From Alphaproteobacteria bacterium (GTDB taxonomy: Bacteria > Pseudomonadota > Alphaproteobacteria > UBA8366 > JADFVY01): DNA of 6,128 nt. Below, one piece after another: positions 1 through 4,651 of the stretch. Position numbers and translations under genes: made by a program. The notes beneath the pieces are model-generated. The model was given only the letters and a program-made list of their open reading frames with translations, was not told the origin of the DNA and did not search any database. How positions within the stretch are numbered: the stretch's first letter is position 1; each line of letters begins with the position of its first letter. The DNA is taken from NCBI GenBank assembly GCA_029881615.1, contig JAOUMF010000145.1, positions 1 to 6,128 on the forward strand, in the 5' to 3' direction.

Positions 1-16
1 CGGAGGCGGCCGGAGA

Positions 17-44
17 CTTCGGACAAGGGAGGACATGTCCGAAG
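17..44 (-). terminator. Possible phasin terminator hairpin (no U-tract)
   Basis: A perfect 8-bp inverted repeat, CTTCGGAC at 17-24 and GTCCGAAG at 37-44, encloses a 12-nt loop and begins 14 nt past the phasin stop codon. Read on the minus strand, the stem is followed by TCTCCGG and not by a run of T, so it is not a classical intrinsic terminator. It could act with Rho or protect the 3' end of an abundant mRNA. The function is inferred from position alone. Confidence 0.35.
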
Positions 45-58
45 AAGGGCTTGCAAGG

Positions 59-487
59 CTATTTTTTTGCGGGCTTCGCGAAACCCTGAACTTCCGAGAG
101 GCTCTCGACAAAGCGTTTGTTCAGAATATCGAAAACCTGCTGGTTGGTTTTGGTCGCCGCGGCGGCGAGCTCCTTGAAATTGGCGACGCCGCGTTCAAAG
201 CCCTCACGGGCCAGTTCGCTCTGGCGGGCCAGTTTGTCCTTCGGCTCACCGGCGGCCATCATTTCCTGGAAGGCAGCCGTCATTTCCTCGGCGCTCTCGC
301 GGGCAATCGCGGTCTGGCGCTGGAAGATCGCCTGAACGCTCTCTGCGGCCAGCTTGTTTGCATTGGTCAGGGTCTCGACATTCTTCGTCTGAACGGCGAT
401 CGCTTTTTCGACATCGAATGCCGGGAGTTTGAAGTCGCCCATGTACTTGCTGAAATCGAATCCGGCGAAGGGGTTGGCTGCGGTCAT
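59..487 (-). CDS. Phasin family protein (PHA granule-associated)
   Basis: Encodes 142 residues beginning MTAANPFAGFDFSKYMG. Phasins are small amphipathic helical proteins that coat cytoplasmic polyhydroxyalkanoate granules and control their size and number. The protein looks almost wholly helical. It has the short N-terminal NPF..FDF segment, then a long helix-rich core with VEKAIAVQTKNVETLTNANK (about residues 26-45), an alternating AIFQRQTAIARESAEEM stretch and FKELAAAATKTNQQVFDILN near the end, and it closes with a basic AKPAKK tail. Length and pattern fit the phasin_2 type. The frame is open to 517, but ATG at 487 is preferred because AGGAG (494-498) lies 6 nt upstream; the longer version has no such site. 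The gene has its own promoter region (488-649) and is the last minus-strand gene in the window. No PHA synthase or depolymerase is visible, so polymer production by this organism is an inference. Confidence 0.9.
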   Translation of the reverse strand: MTAANPFAGFDFSKYMGDFKLPAFDVEKAIAVQTKNVETLTNANKLAAESVQAIFQRQTAIARESAEEMTAAFQEMMAAGEPKDKLARQSELAREGFERGVANFKELAAAATKTNQQVFDILNKRFVESLSEVQGFAKPAKK

Positions 488-530
488 TTCTATCTCCTGT
501 GAATTCCGATGCGCCACGCCACTAGAATGT

Positions 531-539
531 TGCGTTGCA
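531..539. promoter_or_regulatory. TGC-N3-GCA dyad just downstream of the phasin promoter
   Basis: TTGC-GTT-GCAG (530-540 with flanks) is one base away from the dyad CTGC-N3-GCAG, which from memory is the type bound by PhaR repressors of phasin genes in Rhodobacter and relatives. It lies a few bases into the predicted phasin transcript, where a bound repressor would block initiation or early elongation. The dyad is seen directly; the identity of the binding protein is inferred. Confidence 0.45.
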
Positions 540-549
540 GCATAATCAC

Positions 550-577
550 AATATACGGCATTTTAGGGAAAGCGCAA
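550..577 (-). promoter_or_regulatory. Predicted sigma-70-like promoter of the phasin gene
   Basis: On the minus strand, TTGCGC (577-572) and TATATT (555-550) are separated by 16 nt. The -10 box matches TATAAT at five of six positions, and the -35 box keeps the TTG that matters most in Alphaproteobacteria. Transcription would start near 543, giving a leader of about 55 nt before the ATG at 487. The region is AT-richer than the flanking genes. Dyads flank the promoter on both sides, at 531-539 and 589-615. Confidence 0.55.
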
Positions 578-582
578 GAGAT

Positions 583-618
583 TTTTTGTGCGATGCAACA
601 TTTTTGTGCGCCGCACCA
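583..618. repeat. Imperfect 18-bp tandem repeat with two TGC-N3-GCA dyads
   Basis: Two adjacent 18-bp units (583-600 and 601-618) match at 15 of 18 positions, both starting TTTTTGTGCG. Each contains a dyad at the same offset, TGC-GAT-GCA at 589-597 and TGC-GCC-GCA at 607-615; the second extends to GTGCG-C-CGCAC. They sit directly upstream of the predicted phasin -35 box, between the TetR-like stop codon and the phasin promoter. The arrangement looks like a paired operator for one regulator. A PhaR-like protein or the adjacent TetR-like protein are the candidates, and neither is shown to bind. Confidence 0.5.
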
Positions 619-649
619 TAACGGTCTAGTTTAAAGACGTATGGGAGAG

Positions 650-1300
650 TCAGGCGGCTTCGGTTTTTTCGTCAAACCCGGGGCGGCGCTTGTGGAATAT
701 GGCCCCGGCCCAACGATCCGCCTGCTTGAGGCCTCGGTCCAATTCCGCCATGGTTTGCGCCATGTCCTCGCTGTCATCCCTGGCCCATGTTGCGGCACAG
801 CGCATCCACAGGCCAGTCAGTCCGGCGATCTTGACCTTGCCGGCGACGCCATCGGACGACAGGCCCGCGGCCTCCAGCATCCAGGCCATGGAGCAGCCTA
901 ATTGGCCTAACATGGCCGCGGATGCGGGCGGGTCACGCATTATTTCCGTCCGGATGCGCAGCACTGCCTTGCGATGAATCTGCAAGGCGTCGAAACGGCG
1001 CATCAAAACCTCGAACAGCCGGTCGCGCGCGATATCGTCTGGTGTGAAGCCGAAATCGGATTCGACGACTTCACGGTCGATGCGCCGCATGAAGGCGGCC
1101 AGCACCGCGATTCTGGAACGCCAGGCGGGATAGAGTTCGGACAGTTTTACCCCGGCTCCCTCGGCGATCGCGGACAAGGTGACGCTCTGCCAGCCTTCGC
1201 ACGCCGCCAGGTCAAGCATTGCATCGATCAGGCGGTCTTCGATGCTTTTCGCGGCGGCCTTGTCGGTGCCGCCCTTGCTCGTGGAAGGTTTCTTCGCCAT
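650..1300 (-). CDS. TetR-family-like protein with COQ9-like C-terminal part
   Basis: Encodes 216 residues. After a Lys/Ser/Thr-rich leader (1-19), residues 20-78 form a TetR-type N-terminal domain: a first helix (RLIDAMLDLAACEGW), then a helix-turn-helix with TLSAIAEGAGVKLSELYPAW (41-60) and RIAVLAAFMRRID. The C-terminal part (RLFEVLMRRFDALQIHRKAV at 94-113, and WARDDSEDMAQTMAELDR at 172-189) resembles the alphaproteobacterial TetR group that shares its fold with COQ9, a lipid-binding ubiquinone-synthesis protein. It may therefore be a DNA-binding regulator or a COQ9-like protein; the intact helix-turn-helix favours a regulator. ATG at 1300 follows a strong GGAGGA (1312-1307) at 6 nt, and no other start competes. 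It lies 56 nt after the YbaK-type gene and 162 nt before the phasin gene, so it could be read through from the proC operon. No clear promoter was seen in the 56-nt gap, and its target is unknown. Confidence 0.8.
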   Translation of the reverse strand: MAKKPSTSKGGTDKAAAKSIEDRLIDAMLDLAACEGWQSVTLSAIAEGAGVKLSELYPAWRSRIAVLAAFMRRIDREVVESDFGFTPDDIARDRLFEVLMRRFDALQIHRKAVLRIRTEIMRDPPASAAMLGQLGCSMAWMLEAAGLSSDGVAGKVKIAGLTGLWMRCAATWARDDSEDMAQTMAELDRGLKQADRWAGAIFHKRRPGFDEKTEAA

Positions 1301-1356
1301 CGCGATTCCTCCATATTGGGCCGGTAATCATGAACTGTCTTAAAGATGGAGACGAA

Positions 1357-1845
1357 TCAACCGGACGGCAAGGCCACGCGTGCCACTTGGCCGCCGGTCA
1401 ACGTCGCCAATGATTTTGGATCGAGGCGGAATACGGCAAAGGGCGTACCGGCCGCGGCCCAGATCGTGTCGAACGCCAATATGTCTTCGTCGATGAATGT
1501 CGCGATGGGATTATCATGCCCGACTGGCGGCACGCCGCCGATCACGAAACCGGTCTGTTGGCGCACAAAATTCGCATCGGCCTTGCCTGGTTTCTCACCC
1601 AGCAATTCCGCTACTGCCTTCTCGTCAACGCGGTTTGTGCCGCTGGCGATCACCAGCACCGCCCGGCCGCTGGATTCTCCCCTGAACAGGATCGATTTGG
1701 CGATCTGGGCGACGTCGCAGCCGATTGCCGCCGCGGCTTCGGCCGCTGTGCGGGTTGATTGGTTGAGTTCCTGGACTTCGAAGGAAAACCCGCGCGCCGC
1801 GAGCGCCGCCTGAACCTTTTGGGCGCTGGTGCTCAGGGAAGGCAC
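1357..1845 (-). CDS. YbaK/ProXp-type aminoacyl-tRNA deacylase
   Basis: Encodes 162 residues, the usual size for a free-standing YbaK/prolyl-tRNA synthetase-associated (INS-like) domain. These cytoplasmic proteins hydrolyse mischarged tRNAs, such as Cys-tRNA-Pro (YbaK) or Ala-tRNA-Pro (ProXp-ala). Visible family landmarks are STRTAAEAAAAIGC (30-43), IAKSILFRG with the conserved lysine K50, the GGVPPVGH loop (103-110) and AAAGTPFAVFRL (130-141). The sequence MPSLSTSAQKVQAAL at the start is the common N-terminus of the group, which supports the GTG start at 1845. That GTG shares its first G with the TAG stop of proC (TAGTG), so translation is probably coupled. The Shine-Dalgarno is weak (GGCGGGG). 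Which mischarged tRNA it prefers cannot be told from the sequence; several INS-like subfamilies differ only by pocket residues. Confidence 0.88.
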   Translation of the reverse strand: MPSLSTSAQKVQAALAARGFSFEVQELNQSTRTAAEAAAAIGCDVAQIAKSILFRGESSGRAVLVIASGTNRVDEKAVAELLGEKPGKADANFVRQQTGFVIGGVPPVGHDNPIATFIDEDILAFDTIWAAAGTPFAVFRLDPKSLATLTGGQVARVALPSG

Positions 1846-2675
1846 TACCCCGCCAGTTCGCGTCCGCGCTTTGTGGCGGCGGCGACCGCGCGGGTCATCA
1901 ACTGCTGCAACCCGTCACCGGCCATCAGCACTTCCAGGGCTGCCTGGGTGGTGCCGCCCGGACTGGTGACATTTTTTCGAAGCTGTGCCGGCGCGTCGTC
2001 GCCACGCACGGCGAGTTGGCCCGCGCCCGCCACCGTAACCAGCGCCAGACGATTCGCGAGGTCGCTCGGTAGACCGGCCTCAATGCCTGCTTCGGCCAGG
2101 CATTCGATAAGCAGGAAGACATAGGCCGGGCCGCTTCCCGAAACTGCCGTCACCGGGTCGATCAACGCTTCGTCATCAACGCTCAACGTTTCGCCGATGG
2201 CACCCAGCAGAGCGGTGCAGAGCGCCATCTGCGCGTCTGACACATTTGTATTGGGACAGGTGACCGTGATGCCCTGGCCGATTGCCGCGGGCGTATTGGG
2301 CATGGCCCGTACTATGGCGGCGCCTTTCCCCAGGTGGCCTTCGAAAAAACCGATGGGGGTGCCGGCCGCTATCGACATAAATACCGTGCCGGGCCCGGCA
2401 TAGCGGGCGGCGAAGGGGGCGGCATCCCCCATCTGTTGTGGTTTGACCGCGAAGACCACGACTTCCGGGTCGAGATTCGACGGCAGGTCAGCCACATCCT
2501 TGTGGATGATGACACCATCGCGTCCCGCGAATTCCGCGCCACCGATCGGGTCCAGTACAATAACGCCACCGCCGGCGATGCCGCTTTCCAGCCAGCCGGC
2601 CAGCATCGCGCCGCCCATCTTGCCGCAACCGATCAGCAGCAGGGGCCGGGAAAGGCGATGATTGTCGTTACCCAT
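1845..2675 (-). CDS. proC: Pyrroline-5-carboxylate reductase
   Basis: Encodes 276 residues, a normal length for ProC, the cytoplasmic enzyme that reduces 1-pyrroline-5-carboxylate to L-proline with NAD(P)H in the last step of proline synthesis. The N-terminal Rossmann domain shows LLIGCGKMGGAML (13-25), followed by FAVKPQQM (75-82). RAMPNTPAAIGQG (123-135) links to the helical dimerisation domain, which carries the signature AVSGSGPAYVFLLIE (177-191) and KNVTSPGGTTQAALEVL (234-250), where the substrate binds. All the hallmark segments are present. The ATG at 2675 lies 12 nt after the stop of the YbjN-domain gene, with only a modest purine-rich stretch upstream, and the 3' end overlaps the YbaK-type gene by 1 nt. 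It is therefore the middle gene of a three- or four-gene operon. The YbjN-proC adjacency is, from memory, common in Alphaproteobacteria. Confidence 0.96.
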   Translation of the reverse strand: MGNDNHRLSRPLLLIGCGKMGGAMLAGWLESGIAGGGVIVLDPIGGAEFAGRDGVIIHKDVADLPSNLDPEVVVFAVKPQQMGDAAPFAARYAGPGTVFMSIAAGTPIGFFEGHLGKGAAIVRAMPNTPAAIGQGITVTCPNTNVSDAQMALCTALLGAIGETLSVDDEALIDPVTAVSGSGPAYVFLLIECLAEAGIEAGLPSDLANRLALVTVAGAGQLAVRGDDAPAQLRKNVTSPGGTTQAALEVLMAGDGLQQLMTRAVAAATKRGRELAG

Positions 2676-2687
2676 GATATTCTTGCC

Positions 2688-3191
2688 TCAGGCCTCGCCG
2701 ACAGTATCCAGCAGCGCCGCCGATATGGCCTCGTCGGCCCCTCGTCCACCCCAGAGCACGAACTGAAACGCGGGATAATAACGGTCGCATTCGTCCAGCG
2801 CCACGTCGACCAGTTCTTCAAGCTGTTCCGGTCCCGGAGCAAAATGGCCGCGTGTCAGCAGCGTGTGGCGGAAGGTCGGAGTCGGGTCATCGGTGGCCAC
2901 CTCGAAATGACCGAGCCACAGGCGTTCGTTGATCGATGCCAGCAGGTCATTGATGTCCCGACGCTTTTCGCCGGGCACCTTGGCGTCGATACCGCAATGC
3001 ATATGCAGCGCCTTCATGTCTTCCTGCCAGATGAAATGCAGGCGGTAGGCACACCAGCGGCGCGACGGTTCGGTTACGAATTCGTCGTCGGCCGCCCGCA
3101 TATGCGGCCAGCCATGAACGCTCGCAAGTTCTTCCAGAAGATCGAGCGGATTAATCATCCGCTGATCGGATTGCTCCAGCCTCATTCCCAT
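2688..3191 (-). CDS. YbjN domain-containing protein
   Basis: Encodes 167 residues, of the usual size for the alphaproteobacterial YbjN-domain family, which has a fold like type III secretion chaperones. Landmarks are NPLDLLEELASVHGWP (14-29), the RRWCAYRLHFIW strand region (44-55), INERLWLGHFE (87-97), FRHTLLTRG, and the closing CDRYYPAFQFVLWGG (135-149) with LDTVGEA at the end. There is no signal peptide or membrane segment, so it should be cytoplasmic. The biochemical role is unknown. E. coli YbjN has been linked to motility and stress phenotypes, and this protein is only a distant relative. ATG at 3191 is preceded by AGGGGG at 5 nt; internal ATGs at 3185 and 3158 are possible alternatives. 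It heads the operon with proC and the YbaK-type gene, and its leader carries an inverted repeat at 3219-3238. Confidence 0.85.
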   Translation of the reverse strand: MGMRLEQSDQRMINPLDLLEELASVHGWPHMRAADDEFVTEPSRRWCAYRLHFIWQEDMKALHMHCGIDAKVPGEKRRDINDLLASINERLWLGHFEVATDDPTPTFRHTLLTRGHFAPGPEQLEELVDVALDECDRYYPAFQFVLWGGRGADEAISAALLDTVGEA

Positions 3192-3218
3192 TCACGCCCC
3201 CTGTATGTCATGGGCCGA

Positions 3219-3238
3219 CCGGTAACAGCCGTTACCGG
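3219..3238. repeat. Perfect 8-bp inverted repeat in the ybjN-proC leader
   Basis: CCGGTAAC (3219-3226), AGCC, and GTTACCGG (3231-3238) form a perfect 8-bp inverted repeat with a 4-nt centre, 28 nt upstream of the YbjN-domain start codon. It can be a dimeric protein operator (20-bp dyad) or a leader hairpin in the mRNA. No U-tract follows on either strand, so it is not an intrinsic terminator. The binding factor is unknown. Confidence 0.55.
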
Positions 3239-3254
3239 AGCCGGACGCGATGCC

Positions 3255-3289
3255 TATAAAGTAATTTTCCCGCTGCTTCACAAAATATA
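3255..3289 (-). promoter_or_regulatory. Candidate promoter region of the ybjN-proC operon
   Basis: This is the AT-richest part of the gap. On the minus strand, TTGTGA (3283-3278) and TTTATA (3260-3255) are 17 nt apart, giving a start upstream of the inverted repeat at 3219-3238. A competing -10 box, TATATT (3289-3284), has only a poorly spaced partner, TTGTGG (3314-3309, 19 nt). The -10 match of the first option is weak, so only the general location is supported. Confidence 0.3.
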
Positions 3290-3336
3290 GCAACGAATCA
3301 CTTCTGCACCACAACACCTAGGATGCCATAGGGAGA

Positions 3337-3365
3337 TTCCGCAACGCAAGCCTACATTTGCGGAA
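3337..3365 (-). terminator. Possible ubiK terminator hairpin (no U-tract)
   Basis: TTCCGCAA (3337-3344) and TTGCGGAA (3358-3365) form a perfect 8-bp stem with a 13-nt loop, 23 nt past the ubiK stop codon. Read on the minus strand, it is followed by TCTCCCT and not by a T run. Stem length, loop length and the TCTCC that follows are all like the hairpin after the phasin gene. Position suggests 3'-end formation or mRNA protection; this is not proven. Confidence 0.4.
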
Positions 3366-3379
3366 GGGCGCTAATTTCC

Positions 3380-3388
3380 TGTGGATAA
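3380..3388 (-). promoter_or_regulatory. Perfect consensus DnaA box
   Basis: TGTGGATAA on the plus strand is TTATCCACA on the minus strand, the consensus DnaA-binding 9-mer. It lies immediately after the ubiK stop codon. It is single: no second strong box and no AT-rich unwinding region with box clusters are visible, so it does not mark a replication origin. Function, if any, is unknown. Confidence 0.4.
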
Positions 3389-3676
3389 TCAGTCTTTGGG
3401 GTTGCCGGCGGCCTTTGCCTTCGGCTTTTTGGGGGCAAGGGCCGCTTCCAGTGCGATTACCCGCTTTTCCAGGGCTTCCTGTTCGGTGCGGGCCTTGGCT
3501 GCCATAGCCTTGACGGCATCGAACTCTTCGCGTGAGACCACATCCATTTCGGAAAGAATGCGCTCAAACTGATGTTTAAGGCGTGCCTCGACCTCGCCGC
3601 GCACACCGGAAAGCGCGCCGAAGGCGCCGCCGGCCACCCGGGCCAGATCGTCGAGCAATCGATTGTCTACCTGCAT
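3389..3676 (-). CDS. ubiK: UbiK (YqiC/BMFP) family accessory factor
   Basis: Encodes 95 residues, the typical size of the UbiK/YqiC family. E. coli UbiK helps ubiquinone biosynthesis as an accessory factor working with UbiJ, and Brucella-type members have been described as membrane-fusogenic proteins. The N-terminal half (NRLLDDLARVAGGAFGALSG, 5-24) is a predicted amphipathic helix followed by VRGEVEARLKHQFERIL. The conserved VSREEFDAVKAMA (47-59) leads into a coiled coil to about residue 80, and the protein ends with a Lys/Pro/Ala tail. ATG at 3676 has GGAG at 7 nt. It is divergent from lgt, and it is separated from the downstream YbjN-domain gene by 197 bp holding a hairpin, so it is probably monocistronic. 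Whether it serves ubiquinone synthesis here is inferred from the family; assignment by such a short protein carries some doubt. Confidence 0.82.
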   Translation of the reverse strand: MQVDNRLLDDLARVAGGAFGALSGVRGEVEARLKHQFERILSEMDVVSREEFDAVKAMAAKARTEQEALEKRVIALEAALAPKKPKAKAAGNPKD

Positions 3677-3707
3677 GGGTTCGCTCCGTCAGCAGTGGAA
3701 TCAGCTT

Positions 3708-3737
3708 TCTATACGCCCTCGCGATGGGCTGGCGCAA
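3708..3737 (-). promoter_or_regulatory. Predicted ubiK promoter
   Basis: On the minus strand, TTGCGC (3737-3732) and TATAGA (3713-3708) are 18 nt apart, with the ubiK ATG about 30 nt past the -10 box. The -35 hexamer is identical to that proposed for the phasin gene. It stands back to back with the lgt promoter, with 13 bp between the two -35 boxes. Confidence 0.45.
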
Positions 3738-3750
3738 CAGCCTCGGTTCC

Positions 3751-3779
3751 TTGCACAGGCCGGGGACGCTCCCTATAAC
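3751..3779 (+). promoter_or_regulatory. Predicted lgt operon promoter
   Basis: TTGCAC (3751-3756) and TATAAC (3774-3779) are separated by an optimal 17 nt. The -10 box matches TATAAT at five of six positions. Transcription would begin near 3786, giving a leader of about 50 nt before the lgt ATG. It would drive lgt, the methyltransferase gene and pgeF together. Confidence 0.6.
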
Positions 3780-3789
3780 ATTATCTGCA

Positions 3790-3802
3790 GGCGCGTTGCG
3801 CC
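3790..3802 (+). repeat. Small GC-rich hairpin at the start of the lgt leader
   Basis: GGCGC-GTT-GCGCC is a perfect 5-bp stem with a 3-nt loop, a few bases into the predicted lgt transcript. It may stabilise the 5' end of the mRNA, or it may be chance in GC-rich DNA; a stem of this length is not by itself remarkable. Confidence 0.25.
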
Positions 3803-3835
3803 ATGTGAATCAAACGCGCGCAAGACAGGGCTTTC

Positions 3836-4651
3836 ATGGAATATTTCGTTTTTCCCGATTTCGACCCGGTTGCCATCTATCTTGGCCCGCTGGCGATCCG
3901 CTGGTACTCGCTTTCCTATGTGGTGGGGTTGTTGCTGGCCTGGCGCTATTGTTTGCGCCTGGCGCAAAAGCCGCCGCATCTGGTGACCACGGAACAGCTT
4001 GACGATTTCCTGACCTGGGCGGTTCTGGGTGTGATCCTGGGAGGGCGCCTGGGCTTTGTGCTGTTCTATCAGCCGGCGTTTTATCTGGCGAATCCGGGTG
4101 CCATTCTAAAGGTTTGGCAAGGTGGCATGGCTTTCCATGGGGGGCTGGCGGGGGTGACGTTGGCGATGATTATTTTCGCCCGCCGCCGCCAGATAAAACT
4201 TCTGGCCCTGACCGACATGATCGGCGCCGCCGCGCCCCTCGGTCTATTCCTGGGCCGCATCGCCAATTTCATCAATGGCGAGCTTTATGGGCGGGTTACC
4301 GATGTGCCATGGGCCGTCATCTTCCGCCATGCCGGTGACCAGCCGCGTCACCCCAGCCAGCTTTACGAGGCCGCGCTGGAAGGCCTGGTGCTGTTCGCCG
4401 TTCAGGCCTGGATGATTTTCGGCCCCTGGAAATCGCTACGCCGGCCGGGACTGACCACCGGGATCTTTATTGGCGGCTATGCGCTGGCGCGAATGTCAGT
4501 GGAATATTTCCGCCAGCCCGACGATTATGTCGGCGAAGGCGGATTCCTGTTCCTGGGCACGACAATGGGTCAGTGGCTATCGGTTCCGCTATTGCTGGGC
4601 GGGGCCTATCTGGTCTGGCGCGCGATGCGCCGGCCCGCGGAAGGTAAGTGA
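3836..4651 (+). CDS. lgt: Phosphatidylglycerol--prolipoprotein diacylglyceryl transferase
   Basis: Encodes 271 residues, normal for Lgt, the inner-membrane enzyme that moves diacylglyceryl from phosphatidylglycerol to the lipobox cysteine of prolipoproteins, the first step of lipoprotein maturation. Several hydrophobic membrane segments are visible, e.g. about 24-40, 60-78, 103-115, 128-146, 182-196 and 236-262. The landmarks are IRWYSLSYVVG (21-31), GGRLGFVLFY (69-78), the GGMAFHGG loop with H101 (96-103), the Lgt signature GRIANFINGELYGR (140-153), HPSQLYEA (172-179), and the Arg-containing ARMSVEYFRQPD (218-229). The arginines at 141 and 219 probably correspond to the catalytically essential ones of E. 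coli Lgt (R143 and R239), by motif position only. ATG at 3836 is preceded by CAGGG at 5 nt. Its TGA overlaps the next gene's GTG by 4 nt (GTGA). Confidence 0.97.
   Translation: MEYFVFPDFDPVAIYLGPLAIRWYSLSYVVGLLLAWRYCLRLAQKPPHLVTTEQLDDFLTWAVLGVILGGRLGFVLFYQPAFYLANPGAILKVWQGGMAFHGGLAGVTLAMIIFARRRQIKLLALTDMIGAAAPLGLFLGRIANFINGELYGRVTDVPWAVIFRHAGDQPRHPSQLYEAALEGLVLFAVQAWMIFGPWKSLRRPGLTTGIFIGGYALARMSVEYFRQPDDYVGEGGFLFLGTTMGQWLSVPLLLGGAYLVWRAMRRPAEGK

Noticed and set aside
35..502. Plus-strand open frame opposite the phasin gene
   Set aside because: It mirrors the phasin codons, and the phasin protein is the recognisable one with a good ribosome-binding site.
955..1089. Two further TGC-N3-GCA matches at 955-963 and 1081-1089
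   Set aside because: Both are inside the TetR-like coding sequence and far from any promoter; one to two chance matches to this pattern are expected in the window.
624..1345. Similar TTAAAGA sequences near 624-638 (after the TetR-like gene) and 1334-1345 (before it), considered as shared TetR operators
   Set aside because: Only about seven bases are shared, and neither copy forms a good long palindrome.
2415..2430. GGGGG-N6-CCCCC hairpin
   Set aside because: It lies inside proC codons, is followed by no T run, and such a short G/C stem is expected by chance here.
2334..3290. Long plus-strand open frame of 318 codons opposite proC and the YbjN-domain gene
   Set aside because: It is fully antisense to two genes with clear family motifs, its translation has no recognisable domain, and it runs through the intergenic gap. 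Long antisense frames are common in GC-rich DNA.
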